NCBI GenBank assembly: GCA_021770615.1
Contig: JAETQR010000005.1
Coordinates: 122,467 to 186,466 of the forward strand
Origin: Lachnospiraceae bacterium
GTDB lineage: Bacteria; Bacillota_A; Clostridia; Lachnospirales; Lachnospiraceae
Reading direction: 5' to 3'
DNA: 64,000 nt
The position numbers and the translations under genes are program-made. Under the pieces are notes generated by a model. That model worked only from the letters and a program-made list of their open reading frames with translations, did not search any database and was not told the DNA's origin. Below are positions 1 to 9,263 of this stretch, one piece after another; positions within the stretch are counted from its first letter, which is position 1, and every line of letters starts with the position of its first letter.

Positions 1-605
1 ATCACCGTAAATTTGGGTTGAACCTTCACTTTTACTTTTTTCTTTGCATGACCATCTTTTGAAGTGATCGTTATAACAGAATTTCCATCTTTCACAGCTG
101 TTATTTTGCCGGTCTTTGACACCGTAGCCACTGCCGGATCCGAAGAACTATAAAACATTTTTTTATTGGAAGCACTTGAAGGAGATACGGAAGCTTTCAG
201 CTTTGTAGTGTCCCCTGACGACAGTTCTACTTTTGTAGAATTCGCTTTGATCCGGGAAACTTTTTTCCCGACTGTAACCTTTATCGCAAGCATCTTTTTC
301 TTCTTGCTGTTATATCCGCGAAGATACGTGCTTCCTTTTTTCAGCCCCTTGATCTTTTTATTCCGGATGACCTTTATGATCTTTTTATTTCCTGATTTCC
401 ACGTTAATTTGCTGTATTTACTTTTGTTCGGCGAGGTAAGGGGGTTATTTTTTATGATTGTTGTAATCGTAACTCTCTTTCCCTTCGTCAGTGTGTAGGC
501 CGGCTTTTCGGCAGCACTTACACCTCTTATATTCAGATTCAGGATTATGATCCCGAAAAAAAATAAGCTTATTTTAATGATCTGTTTTTTCCATTTGTGA
601 CCCAT
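1..605 (-). CDS. Secreted Ig-like (BIG2-type) repeat protein, N-terminal part, cut by window edge
   Basis: Reading on the minus strand from the ATG at 605, an open frame runs off the left edge (about 201 codons visible). It starts with a basic stretch and a hydrophobic segment (residues about 8-30) ending near VSAAEK, which looks like a signal peptide. After that come lysine-rich beta-strand repeats, including the pattern SSSDPAVATVSKTGKITAV that is typical of bacterial Ig-like group 2 domains. Such proteins are surface-exposed or secreted and often bind carbohydrate or carry a C-terminal enzyme; the C-terminus is outside the window, so the function is open. A GGAGGT ribosome site sits 5 bases upstream of the start. 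Basis: sequence seen directly; family assigned from the repeat pattern. Confidence 0.75.
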   Translation of the reverse strand, partial: MGHKWKKQIIKISLFFFGIIILNLNIRGVSAAEKPAYTLTKGKRVTITTIIKNNPLTSPNKSKYSKLTWKSGNKKIIKVIRNKKIKGLKKGSTYLRGYNSKKKKMLAIKVTVGKKVSRIKANSTKVELSSGDTTKLKASVSPSSASNKKMFYSSSDPAVATVSKTGKITAVKDGNSVITITSKDGHAKKKVKVKVQPKFTV

Positions 606-823
606 ACTTACCTCCATTTGTGCGTAGAACTTTCTGTATTTCTTACCTTACCAGTCCGATAAGCCAAAAATATGTCAGAAAAAATTTTTATTTAAAAAAG
701 AACGCATAGAATTTCTTCCACACATTCCCATGGTAATAAAATCAATCCTCAATATTCAGCCTATCCGTAATTATATCGGCTGCAATTCCTTTTCCAGTTT
801 AAGTACCTGTTCAAGAGCAAGTA

Positions 824-1198
824 TTACGTTATTTCCCATAACGCCGTTACCAATTCATCAACCGGATAGTGTTTCAAATTACCTGTTACTAATCGAGCTT
901 TACAAGTTCTAGCTACATCATAGAAAATTCTATCTTTTTCATCTTTCATTGGAATATCAGATTTGATAACTTCAATCCAGACAGCATTTTGCTTAAACCA
1001 TGTCAGAAGAAAAGTAATAATATCCTCATCAAAGCAAAATTTTTCACGATGCAGCACATCCTGATATTCCTGAAATATTTCTTCACTTATCATAACAGTA
1101 TATTTCCTATCAAATGCATCTGACAACACTTGAAAAGCCCTGCTATCTCTAGAAAGCAGAGCAGACACAATAATATTTGTATCAATCACTAATCTCAA
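824..1198 (-). CDS. PIN-domain toxin (COG1569-type toxin-antitoxin component)
   Basis: A 124-aa PIN-domain protein. Conserved acidic residues are visible: the N-terminal Asp in VIDTNIIVSALL (D6), Glu residues in the region ISEEIFQEY, and Asp/Glu in KDEKDRIFYDVA, followed by the LVTGNLKHYP motif common to this PIN subfamily. PIN domains are Mg-dependent ribonucleases, usually acting as toxins that cleave RNA. The gene begins 2 bases after the stop of the small upstream gene at 1201-1401, in the usual antitoxin-toxin order. The last codons may be slightly frameshifted: another frame stays open just past the stop, but this is weak. The family call is confident; toxicity is inferred. Confidence 0.85.
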   Translation of the reverse strand: MRLVIDTNIIVSALLSRDSRAFQVLSDAFDRKYTVMISEEIFQEYQDVLHREKFCFDEDIITFLLTWFKQNAVWIEVIKSDIPMKDEKDRIFYDVARTCKARLVTGNLKHYPVDELVTALWEIT

Positions 1199-1200
1199 TA

Positions 1201-1401
1201 TTACCTCTCACTCCTATAATTCTGTATTTCCCGGTCAATTTCTTCCATAGTCATTGGATTCTTATTCACATACTTTTCACGAGCTGCACGCAACACAGTA
1301 GACGGTTTATCTGCCAAACGATCAATAAGCATGATTACCATCTGAAAATCATCTGAAGATAAAGACTCCAACTTTGCTGTTATATCTGGAGTTAACATCA
1401 T
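1201..1401 (-). CDS. Small antitoxin-like partner of the PIN toxin
   Basis: A 66-aa protein directly upstream of and nearly touching the PIN gene, so the two are surely cotranscribed. It has an N-terminal helical part (LSSDDFQMVIMLIDRLADK) and a charged C-terminal tail (MTMEEIDREIQNYRSER), the layout of small antitoxins that wrap around PIN toxins. Its start follows a strong AGGAGGTGG ribosome site by 4 bases; two ATG codons in tandem could each serve. No clear DNA-binding motif was recognised, so the antitoxin role comes from position and size. Confidence 0.75.
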   Translation of the reverse strand: MMLTPDITAKLESLSSDDFQMVIMLIDRLADKPSTVLRAAREKYVNKNPMTMEEIDREIQNYRSER

Positions 1402-1711
1402 AAAACCACCTCCTGCCAGACTTTTCTTTTTCCTTAGTATACCACACCACTTCTATATTTACAATCAGCGAAATGATATGTATTTTATAATGTGACATCC
1501 TATTTTCGGCATTTCCCTTTGGTGCAACACCGACACCGATATCGGGGTGTAGGTGGGAAAGTTGCATATGGGAGTTTGTTCAGAAAATGTGAGATTGTAG
1601 AACACCACATGTGAATAAAGGCTTGGCGCCGCCCGGCTATGCTAACAAATCATATTTATTTATACAATAAAATCCCCATGAAAAATCCTTTGTAAACTTT
1701 GTTTTATTTTT
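1402..1711. other. Intergenic stretch upstream of the TA pair
   Basis: This stretch holds the leader of the antitoxin gene and AT-rich sequence. A short GC-rich patch (about 1622-1642) interrupts it. Open frames here (for example minus 1349-1567) lack a ribosome site and family features. I see no further gene. Confidence 0.4.
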
Positions 1712-2018
1712 CTACTTGTAGGAAACCGGTATCATATATTTGCCATCTACAGCAGTATCAAATAGAATCAATGAAACCTCTTTACCATCCAAAGAATAAT
1801 TCATTGTTTGAAAAAGAAAGTTATCACTTCCTGTTTTTTCAGCATTCTTCGTTTAGATTATAGCCCTCAAAATCTTCATAATTTTGTTTTTCCATCTGCG
1901 AAGTCGCATTTCTATATTTCATCATTGGAATAAACCATTTAACAGAAAGCACTCCTATACATACAATAAAAATAATCAACGCAAAACCAATACTCGTCAA
2001 CTTAATTCTCTTTTTCAT
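1712..2018 (-). pseudogene. Frameshifted small membrane-anchored protein
   Basis: From ATG 2018 on the minus strand the frame reads MKKRIKLTSIGFALIIF and continues as a transmembrane segment (residues about 8-28). It then reads through to NLNEEC and a stop. In the next frame the coding text goes on (NAEKTGSDNFLFQTMNYSLDG and onward) to end at 1712 with VDGKYMIPVSYK. A single frameshift near 1855 therefore splits what was a protein of about 100 residues with one membrane anchor and a small extracellular part. The family was not recognised. It could be a sequencing error rather than a real lesion. Confidence 0.55.
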
Positions 2019-2275
2019 ACATTACATGTTCCGAAGTAAAACCTTCATAATTATAACTATTAAATTCTAGCACATTTTCACCCTACTTTTCCACATTTTT
2101 CTTATAATCTAAACTTGCTCACAACAAGTAGTACTCTTTAAAATTTCATAAGTTTGTATAAAAGGGTGCGTCAAAAAACGCACACCAAAATTTATAACAT
2201 ATAGTCATTCCGGCAACAGGGCACCTTCCTATAAAGATCAGCGTGTAAAAAAGAGCTCTGTCAAAATTATCTTTT
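2019..2275. other. Intergenic region between pseudogene and gpsA
   Basis: AT-rich sequence downstream of gpsA and upstream of the broken small gene. No gene is supported here. Confidence 0.4.
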
Positions 2276-3286
2276 TTATTTCCAGCTCATCGACTGGTAC
2301 TCCACAACCCGTTCTCTGAGGATCAGATCGTTCAAGGCCTGCTCCGTCGCTTTGTTCTCAAATAAAACCGCATTGATCTGCTCGACGATCGGCATACTCA
2401 CATGATATTTGTTCGCAAGCGCCATCGCCGCCTTTGCACAGTTTACTCCCTCGATCGCCTGACGGATCTCCTGTTTTGCTTCCTCGAGCGTCTTCCCTTT
2501 CCCGAGAAGGTACCCACAGTTATGATTTCGGCTGTGGGTACTTGTACACGTCACGATCAGGTCGCCGATCCCGGATAACCCAAAAAATGTCTCCATCTTT
2601 CCACCGAGTTCCATCCCGAGACGGCTTATTTCTACGATCCCTCTCGTCATAAGCGCTGCCTTCGTATTGTCGCCAAGCCCCATTCCATCAAGTATCCCTG
2701 CTGCCAGAGCGATGACATTTTTCAATGCTCCCCCCAGTTCGATCCCGACGATATCCGGACTCACATATACCCGGAAATTATTTCCCATAAACACATCTTG
2801 AATGAACGTTGCTGTCTTCTCGCTCTTGGCTCCAACTACAACTGTAGTCGGCATTCCCTTTGACACCTCTTCGGCATGACTCGGGCCGGAAAGCACCGCT
2901 ACATCTGCTTTTGGCAGCTCGTCCTCCAATATTTCACACATTGTCATCAATGTATTTTCTTCAATTCCTTTTGCCACATTTACCACGATCTGTCCTTCCT
3001 TGATATAAGGCTCTGCCTCATTTGCCGTGGAACGGATAAATGGAGACGCTGTGGAAAACACAATGATATCCATATCTTCACATGCGGTCTGCAGGTCATC
3101 CTCGATCACGATCGACTCCGGAAGCTTCACCCCGGGAAGGCGGTCTACATGCTCTCTCTTTTCCCTGAGCATATCCGTCTCTGTTTTGATCTTTGACCAC
3201 ACAGTCACTTTATGTCCATTATTTGCACATAAGATCGCCAGTGCTGTTCCCCAGCTTCCGGCTCCTAAAAAACTGATCCTTTTCAC
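2276..3286 (-). CDS. gpsA: Glycerol-3-phosphate dehydrogenase [NAD(P)+]
   Basis: A 336-aa protein of normal family length. It reduces dihydroxyacetone phosphate to sn-glycerol 3-phosphate in the cytoplasm, the backbone for phospholipid synthesis. The N-terminal Rossmann motif GAGSWG (residues 8-13) binds NAD(P). The central region has the conserved catalytic lysine context GGALKNVIALAAGI, followed by GDNTKAALMTRG. It is the third gene of der-plsY-gpsA, and its product is the substrate of the enzyme encoded just upstream (PlsY). The start is GTG, preceded by GGAGG. Confidence 0.97.
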   Translation of the reverse strand: MKRISFLGAGSWGTALAILCANNGHKVTVWSKIKTETDMLREKREHVDRLPGVKLPESIVIEDDLQTACEDMDIIVFSTASPFIRSTANEAEPYIKEGQIVVNVAKGIEENTLMTMCEILEDELPKADVAVLSGPSHAEEVSKGMPTTVVVGAKSEKTATFIQDVFMGNNFRVYVSPDIVGIELGGALKNVIALAAGILDGMGLGDNTKAALMTRGIVEISRLGMELGGKMETFFGLSGIGDLIVTCTSTHSRNHNCGYLLGKGKTLEEAKQEIRQAIEGVNCAKAAMALANKYHVSMPIVEQINAVLFENKATEQALNDLILRERVVEYQSMSWK

Positions 3287-3302
3287 TCTCTTTTTCCTCC
3301 GT

Positions 3303-3953
3303 TTATTTTTTCCTCTGTCCTAATTTATTCTCTGTTCCATTTAAAAGCCTTTTTATATTGGCACTGTGCTTTATGTAAGCCAAAATCGTAAACATCAGGC
3401 TTATCACAAGGATCACGGGAAAATATGCACTGCCACGATACGTCAGAACAGAAAAAATTGGAATATACCATACTACGATCAACGATCCAAGAGACACATA
3501 GCGTGTCAAGGCAACTACTGCGATAAACAGCGCCAGCCCGATCAGGATCAGCTTCAGATCCATTGTGGATACTACGATCACTGCTGCCGATACAGCGATT
3601 CCTTTTCCCCCTTTGAATTTCAGGGTAATTGGAAAATTGTGCCCGAGAACCACACCCAGTCCGGCAAACAGGGTAAACATATATGTCAGGTCAGCGGAAT
3701 ATCCCATGTGGGCACAGTAGATAAATTTTACAGCCAGTGTGGGTACAAACGCTTTTAAAAGATCTCCCAGAAAAGTCAGTGCCCCGGCTTTGGCCCCCAT
3801 TGACCGAAGAGCGTTCGTCGTCCCGATATTTCCACTTCCCGTCGAGCGGATATCCATTCCCTGGCTTTTCCCGACGATATATCCGGTAGAAAAACATCCA
3901 AATACATATCCAATGACCAATATGACGATTCCAGTCAAAATATATATCAGCAC
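3303..3953 (-). CDS. plsY: Glycerol-3-phosphate acyltransferase PlsY
   Basis: A 216-aa polytopic membrane protein that transfers the acyl group of acyl-phosphate to glycerol 3-phosphate, the first committed step of phosphatidic acid synthesis. Conserved family motifs are visible: GSGNIGTTNALR near residues 41-52 and GHNFPITLKFKGGKG near residues 105-119, with several hydrophobic segments between them. It starts at GTG 2 bases beyond the der stop with an AGGAG site, which indicates translational coupling. It sits next to gpsA, which makes its substrate. Confidence 0.96.
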   Translation of the reverse strand: MLIYILTGIVILVIGYVFGCFSTGYIVGKSQGMDIRSTGSGNIGTTNALRSMGAKAGALTFLGDLLKAFVPTLAVKFIYCAHMGYSADLTYMFTLFAGLGVVLGHNFPITLKFKGGKGIAVSAAVIVVSTMDLKLILIGLALFIAVVALTRYVSLGSLIVVWYIPIFSVLTYRGSAYFPVILVISLMFTILAYIKHSANIKRLLNGTENKLGQRKK

Positions 3954-3955
3954 TT

Positions 3956-5278
3956 TTACTTCTCCTTTCGCTCGCGAATAAACATCCGGATCGGCGTACC
4001 AGTGAACCCAAATGTATCACGGATCCGGTTTTCAATATATCTCTGATACGAAAAATGCATCAGCTCCCTGCTATTTACAAAGAGAACAAATGTCGGCGGT
4101 TTGATACTGACCTGCGTCATATAATATATTTTCAGCCTCTTCCCTTTATCCGAAGGCGGCTGCTGCATGGCAACTGCCTCCATGAGGATCTCATTGAGTA
4201 CCCCGGTCTGGATGCGCAGTGAATGAAACTGGATCACTTTCTCAAGCAGTTCAAATACCCGGTTTGTCCTCTGTCCGGTGAGCGCCGAGATAAACACGAT
4301 TTCAGCATAGGGAACAAAGGAAAGGATTTCTCTGACCCGCCCGGTATATTCCTTCACCGTGTTATTATTCTTTTCCACTGCGTCCCATTTATTCACTGCA
4401 ATGATAAGTCCCTTTCCCCTGTCATGGGCAATCCCCGCGATCTTGGCATCCTGTTCTGTCACACCCTCTACGGCGTCGATCATAAGAATGACCACATCCG
4501 AACGCTCGATCGCTGCTACTGTTCTTATGATACTATACCTCTCTAAGTCCTCTTTGACTTTATTTTTTCTCCGGATACCGGCTGTATCGATAAAGATATA
4601 TTCTTTCCCATCCCTCACGATCTCCGTATCGATGGCATCTCTCGTCGTTCCCGCAATATCTGAGACAATTACCCGGTTTTCCCCTAACAGTTTATTCACG
4701 AGGGATGATTTGCCTGCATTCGGTTTTCCAACGATCGCGATCTTAGGCCTTTCATCCTCTTCTTCTTCAAATTTTCCGGGATCAATATGCTCAAGGACAG
4801 CGTCCAGCATATCGCCGATGCCAAGCTTGGATGAAGCAGAGACCGGATGCGGATCGCCAATCCCAAGATTATAAAATTCATATACATCCGGCATGAATTT
4901 TTCAAAATTATCCACTTTATTCACGACAAGAACGACAGGTTTGCCCGATCTCCGCAGCATATCTGCCACCTTGAAATCCGCATCGACAAGTCCCTGCCGT
5001 ACATCCGTAATAAATAAGATCACATCTGCTGTATCGATCGCAATACCCGCCTGCTCCCTCATATGGGAAAGCATGACATCTTTCGTCCCCATCTCGATCC
5101 CCCCGGTGTCGATCATGGACATATTACGGTTCAGCCATGTGATATCCGCATAGATCCGGTCTCTGGTAACACCAGGATAATCTTTTACGATGGATATTTT
5201 TTCTCCTGCAAGCGTGTTGAACAACGTAGACTTTCCCACATTCGGCCTTCCCACGATTGCAATGATCGGTTTACTCAT
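3956..5278 (-). CDS. der: Ribosome-assembly GTPase Der (EngA)
   Basis: A 440-aa protein with the family's two tandem GTPase domains and a C-terminal KH-like domain. The first P-loop is GRPNVGKST (residues 10-18); the second is GKPNAGKSS (about 185-193). NKVD and NKWD G4 motifs occur in the two domains. Der binds the 50S subunit during maturation and is generally essential. It leads the der-plsY-gpsA operon, an arrangement common in Clostridia. The start has a GAGGAAG ribosome site. Confidence 0.97.
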   Translation of the reverse strand: MSKPIIAIVGRPNVGKSTLFNTLAGEKISIVKDYPGVTRDRIYADITWLNRNMSMIDTGGIEMGTKDVMLSHMREQAGIAIDTADVILFITDVRQGLVDADFKVADMLRRSGKPVVLVVNKVDNFEKFMPDVYEFYNLGIGDPHPVSASSKLGIGDMLDAVLEHIDPGKFEEEEDERPKIAIVGKPNAGKSSLVNKLLGENRVIVSDIAGTTRDAIDTEIVRDGKEYIFIDTAGIRRKNKVKEDLERYSIIRTVAAIERSDVVILMIDAVEGVTEQDAKIAGIAHDRGKGLIIAVNKWDAVEKNNNTVKEYTGRVREILSFVPYAEIVFISALTGQRTNRVFELLEKVIQFHSLRIQTGVLNEILMEAVAMQQPPSDKGKRLKIYYMTQVSIKPPTFVLFVNSRELMHFSYQRYIENRIRDTFGFTGTPIRMFIRERKEK

Positions 5279-5362
5279 AATACTTCCTCTTCTTTAATTT
5301 AAACATATTCCTTTGTATCCATAAATATTCTACAGGAATCTTCACTTAAAATCAATAACTTT

Positions 5363-6925
5363 TCATACATATTGATCCGCAATCTCTTTTATCTTCTCCG
5401 GATGCTTCTCACGAAATTCCATATAAGTAAGCCCCTCTGACTGCACCGCATGTCCCAGCTCGGCAAAAAATTCCGGGATCTGTTCTGCAAACATGACGCC
5501 AAGTTCCTCGCCAAACCGCTCTTCTCCCTCGGTCTCACAACCATTATCGTAGATAGCAAAAGCGTCTTTCATACCCTCTTCTGACTTTTTCTTTCCACCC
5601 CGCAGTCCGATCACCGCAGTCTGATGGGCCGAGCACGAAGAAGGGCATCCTGAAATATGGATCTCCGGAAGAACCCCATCTGCAAAATTTTCTTTTCTGA
5701 CACGTTCCACACATTCTTTCAACAGCGCCTGGGACCGTCCGATCCCCTGCTGACAGATGGCTGCACCGATACAGGCTGTGGATCTTTCAAATGCTGTCTC
5801 AGCCCCATCCTCTGTGACCGAAAGCACTTTTAACGCCTCTTTAGCCGTCAGGTTTATGATATACATCCCCTGTGTCGGTGTCAGACGGAGTTTGATATCC
5901 TGCATGTCCTTCGTCAGCTCATATATTTTCTGCCAGAAATCCGAAGGTACTTCACCTCCCACCGGATGATAAGAAACCGCATACAGTCCCGGCTGCTTTT
6001 GGGCGATCACACGGGAGGAACCGTTTACTTCAGAAAGATCCGGCGTGTCAGCCCCCTCACTTTCCTTTTTGATCTCTGTGGCATCACTGATCTGAAGTTT
6101 TAAATCTCCCTGCTCCAGATTTTTCCCTAGTTTCTCCTGAAAGATCCTTTTTAACTCCTCTGCCCCCAGCGTGTCCTGAAGATATCTTGTCCGGGATCTT
6201 GCCCGGTTTTCATAATTCCCATATTCTGTAAATATTTCTACCATTGTTTTTATGGGGTAGAGCACATCTTCCGGCTCCACATCCTCCGCCACCAGAACAC
6301 CGAGCTTCGGATTCATTCCAAGTCCTCCGGCCGCATACACATCAAATTTGTGGTTATCCTTCGCCACAAAGCCAAGATCACGAAACGTAACATGGGTCTC
6401 ATTTTTCCTGTTGCTTGAAAATCCGACCTTTAATTTGCGGGGAAGCTTTACTTTCCCGATAAAATCCAATAGATAGTCAGCCGCCTCTTTGGCATAGGGA
6501 AGAACATCAAAACTCTCCTCTTTTTCAACGCCGGAAAGCGGAGTGCACATGACATTCCGTGGAAAATCTCCACCTCCCCCGCGGGTGATGATCCCATGTT
6601 CCCACGCTTCCTCCACAAGCTTACATACATCTTCCTTAGTCAGATCATGCAGTTGTACCGTCTGGCATGTCGTAAGATGTGTCAGTCCGATCTTATAGTT
6701 GCGGACGCTTTCTGCGATAAATTGCAGGTTTTCTTTATTGATCTCCCCTCCAGCCAGACGGAGCCTGAGCATACTCCGCTCTCCTCCCCGCTGGGCATAA
6801 CTTCCAAATCCTCCGGAAAAACTTTTGTACTCCGGCACAGTGATCTCTTTCCGGTAAAATTTTTCCGTCATTTCAAAAAATTCCTGCAGATCTTCACGAA
6901 ATCTTTCCATATAGTTCGTCTTCAT
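5363..6925 (-). CDS. Siroheme / [4Fe-4S] nitrite or sulfite reductase
   Basis: A 520-aa member of the nitrite/sulfite reductase family. Two pseudo-symmetric ferredoxin-like halves are visible, and the iron-sulfur/siroheme ligands are present: C-x5-C in TACIGAAICQ and C-x3-C in GCPSSCSAHQ in the C-terminal half. These enzymes perform six-electron reduction of nitrite or sulfite. Whether this one is assimilatory nitrite or sulfite reductase cannot be told from sequence alone. I chose the ATG at 6925 (MKTNYMERF) because a GGAGG lies 7 bases upstream; an upstream in-frame ATG would place that site inside the gene. It appears to be a single-gene unit. Confidence 0.88.
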   Translation of the reverse strand: MKTNYMERFREDLQEFFEMTEKFYRKEITVPEYKSFSGGFGSYAQRGGERSMLRLRLAGGEINKENLQFIAESVRNYKIGLTHLTTCQTVQLHDLTKEDVCKLVEEAWEHGIITRGGGGDFPRNVMCTPLSGVEKEESFDVLPYAKEAADYLLDFIGKVKLPRKLKVGFSSNRKNETHVTFRDLGFVAKDNHKFDVYAAGGLGMNPKLGVLVAEDVEPEDVLYPIKTMVEIFTEYGNYENRARSRTRYLQDTLGAEELKRIFQEKLGKNLEQGDLKLQISDATEIKKESEGADTPDLSEVNGSSRVIAQKQPGLYAVSYHPVGGEVPSDFWQKIYELTKDMQDIKLRLTPTQGMYIINLTAKEALKVLSVTEDGAETAFERSTACIGAAICQQGIGRSQALLKECVERVRKENFADGVLPEIHISGCPSSCSAHQTAVIGLRGGKKKSEEGMKDAFAIYDNGCETEGEERFGEELGVMFAEQIPEFFAELGHAVQSEGLTYMEFREKHPEKIKEIADQYV

Positions 6926-7133
6926 ATATTTCCTCCATTCACGCATAAAACGATTAAGATCCTTTCAATATTATAAATTATAATGACTAAACAAATTTTT
7001 GTAAAGCAATAATAAAAAACTCAGAGAACACGGAAATCAATTTTGCCTCTTGTAATCCCATATCGAAAATGCTATAATTTATTTATATTATTTTTCAAAT
7101 TTCTAAAAAAATTCAAAAAGGAGGCTGGTATAT

Positions 7134-7328
7134 ATGGAAATATCCGATGGAATTGATATCGCCGCATATTCTATGGCACACACATCAATGAACATCATGT
7201 CCCAGGTCTCTATGGCGGTACTGGATAAAACTCTGGATATGCAGCAGATGATGGGGGATAATCTCACAAAACTCATGGAGATGTCTGTCAACCCTTCTGT
7301 CGGTGGAAATATCGATATCCGTATCTGA
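7134..7328 (+). CDS. YjfB-family small protein (putative motility-linked)
   Basis: A 64-aa alpha-helical protein with a methionine-rich middle (VSMAVLDKTLDMQQMMGDNLTKLMEMS) and the C-terminal GGNIDIRI. This matches the pattern of the YjfB family, small Firmicute proteins often regulated with motility genes and of unknown molecular role. An AAAAAGGAGG site lies upstream, and a TATAAT lies about 60 bases before the start. It stands alone between two minus-strand units. Confidence 0.75.
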   Translation: MEISDGIDIAAYSMAHTSMNIMSQVSMAVLDKTLDMQQMMGDNLTKLMEMSVNPSVGGNIDIRI

Positions 7329-7434
7329 GTTCCATTTTCCGATCTGACAATAACAATTTTTATTTAGCGGACGATTGAACAAAAAAGGGCTTTTAACATC
7401 TGAATCTGTATAGGAAACTTTTCTACATGCGCAA

Positions 7435-7458
7435 CAAGTTTGCCGACAGGCAAACTTG
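7435..7458. terminator. Perfect 10-bp hairpin between convergent genes
   Basis: The arms 7435-7444 and 7449-7458 are perfect inverted repeats around a 4-base loop. They lie between the plus-strand YjfB gene and the minus-strand yraN-like gene, so this is a plausible bidirectional terminator. Neither side has a strong U tract. Confidence 0.45.
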
Positions 7459-7509
7459 ACAGGACTATGTGTCATAGGCCTTGGTGCGCGTTTCTCAGTC
7501 GCACCTTTT

Positions 7510-7860
7510 TTACATCGTTTCAAACGCATTGATAAAATGTCTGATCCGGTCTCCGTCGATTGCGATCACGTCAAAGCGCATCGGTGTATCCGGCTGCACA
7601 TTTTCCTTGTATATATAGTATCTGGCGCACTGGCAGATGCTTTTCATTTTCTTAAAAGAAACCGCATAACTGCTGCCACCATACTCTGCATTCTTTCGAT
7701 ATTTTACTTCAACAAATACAAGACTCTTTCCATCCTTTGCCACAATATCGATTTCCGAATACCGGCACCAGTAATTGACAGCGAGGATTTCATATCCTTT
7801 TCTTTTCAGAAAATCACAGGCCAGTATTTCTTTTTCTTTTCCGATCTGGCGTTTATTCAC
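7510..7860 (-). CDS. YraN family (UPF0102) nuclease-like protein
   Basis: A 116-aa member of the YraN/UPF0102 family, which has a restriction-endonuclease-like fold. The visible signature is GKEKEILACDFLKRKGYEIL near the N-terminus, then the nuclease core SEIDIVAKDGKSLVFVEVK with the D...E-x-K pattern. The cellular role is not settled; links to natural transformation or DNA processing have been suggested for relatives. The start is GTG with GGGAGG upstream. It follows aroB by 68 bases on the same strand. Confidence 0.9.
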   Translation of the reverse strand: MNKRQIGKEKEILACDFLKRKGYEILAVNYWCRYSEIDIVAKDGKSLVFVEVKYRKNAEYGGSSYAVSFKKMKSICQCARYYIYKENVQPDTPMRFDVIAIDGDRIRHFINAFETM

Positions 7861-7928
7861 CCATCCACCCTCCCGTCCGGATCGTCCCGGCGCAAAGATA
7901 TCATAACAGATCGTTGCACTGTTCCAAA

Positions 7929-9041
7929 CTATAATTCCATGATGATCTCCCGTATTTCCTCTTCTGCTGTCGGTCTTGCGTATACGTCGTCCCCAAACGT
8001 CATCACATCGCCAATTCCCTTCTGGAATACAAAACGAAGTTTCCCATTGCGTACTTTTTTATCCGTATAAAGTTTTTTAATGAGTTCTTCCCTGTCGATA
8101 TAATCCGGGATACGAACCGGAAGCCCGATTTTTTCCTGAAGCGAGATGACCCGGTCGCGCTCATTTTCTGTCAAAAATCCAAGCTTACAGCCGAGCATCA
8201 CCTGCGCAGCCATCCCGATCGCAAGCGCCTCCCCATGCAGCAGACGATACCCACTCACCGTCTCGATCGCCCTTCCTACTGTGTGCCCAAGATTTAAAAT
8301 CTCCCGGAGGCTCTTTTCTTTTTCATCTTTCATGACAACCTGATATTTGACATTACAATTTTTTTCTGAAATGTATTCGCAAACCAGCGGATCACAGTCT
8401 AAAACCTGATCCACATGCTCCTCGATATAATCAAAAAAGTCCCGGTCGGCAAGACAGGCATGTTTCACCGTCTCCGCCATCCCGTTTATGATATGTTCCT
8501 TCGAAAGGGTTTTCCATGTATCAATATCCACATACACCTTCCGCGGCTGGTAGATCAGACCGATGAGATTTGTAGCGAGTTCTGTGTCCACCGCTGTCTT
8601 TCCACCGATAGAAGCATCCGCCGCCGCCAAAAGAGAAGTCGCATAATTGACAAACGGAACCCCTCTTCCAAATGTCCCTGCCACAAAACCGGCAAGATCG
8701 GAAACTACCCCGCCCCCCACTGCTACTACGCAGCAGTCTCTCCGGAACGCTTTCGCAAGCATGGCATCCTCCAGCTCTTCTTTCGTCTTTCGCACCTTGC
8801 TTTTTTCTCCCGCCGGAAACACAAATAACTCCGCCTGGAATCCCGCCTCCCGAAGCGCCTCAAGCACGGTTCTTCCATAAAGTCCCTCCACGTTTGTATC
8901 TGTAATGACTGCAAATTTCCGGATCGTTCCAACCAGCCCGTTTTTCATGTCCCGGACAAGTTCCGGGATCAGATTTCTTCCAATCTGCACATCATAAGAA
9001 TCATCAACAATCTTTTTTAACCCAACTCTGAAATTCTGCAT
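7929..9041 (-). CDS. aroB: 3-dehydroquinate synthase
   Basis: A 370-aa enzyme of usual length that converts DAHP to 3-dehydroquinate in the shikimate pathway. The NAD-binding glycine-rich motif GGGVVSDLAGFVAGTFGRG is present. The zinc-ligand regions NLGHTVGRAIE and HGEALAIGMAAQ are also present, as are the lysine/asparagine residues of the active site (KTAVDTELATNLIG). It is cytoplasmic. It is transcribed away from glmS, and a run of regulatory sequence separates the two genes. Confidence 0.97.
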   Translation of the reverse strand: MQNFRVGLKKIVDDSYDVQIGRNLIPELVRDMKNGLVGTIRKFAVITDTNVEGLYGRTVLEALREAGFQAELFVFPAGEKSKVRKTKEELEDAMLAKAFRRDCCVVAVGGGVVSDLAGFVAGTFGRGVPFVNYATSLLAAADASIGGKTAVDTELATNLIGLIYQPRKVYVDIDTWKTLSKEHIINGMAETVKHACLADRDFFDYIEEHVDQVLDCDPLVCEYISEKNCNVKYQVVMKDEKEKSLREILNLGHTVGRAIETVSGYRLLHGEALAIGMAAQVMLGCKLGFLTENERDRVISLQEKIGLPVRIPDYIDREELIKKLYTDKKVRNGKLRFVFQKGIGDVMTFGDDVYARPTAEEEIREIIMEL

Positions 9042-9165
9042 TTTATTCCTCCAACATTTAACATCCGGTTATTTTCCTACACTCCCAAATATACCACGAA
9101 TCCCCGATTACCGCAACCATCGTTTTTTGGTTTTTTTGTTCGTATTCCGATTCCTTTCCCATTTC

Positions 9166-9194
9166 TTGACTTTATCCCATCCCTATGGTATGAT
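9166..9194 (+). promoter_or_regulatory. Sigma-A type promoter for glmS
   Basis: A -35 TTGACT (9166-9171) and a -10 TATGAT (9189-9194) are separated by exactly 17 bases. They lie about 70 bases upstream of the predicted ribozyme cleavage site and in the right orientation for glmS. Confidence 0.8.
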
Positions 9195-9263
9195 TCAGAT
9201 AGTTTTGAGATAAGGAAGGAGGATATCTGACAGACAGAAATGTTTTCGCAAAGCGATAAAATT

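Noticed and set aside
1349..1567. 72-codon minus-strand open frame
   Set aside because: It overlaps the antitoxin start in another frame and has no ribosome site or family features.
4359..4874. 171-codon plus-strand open frame
   Set aside because: Antisense shadow of der.
7456..8070. 204-codon plus-strand open frame
   Set aside because: It is antisense to yraN-like and aroB coding sequence, both recognised families.
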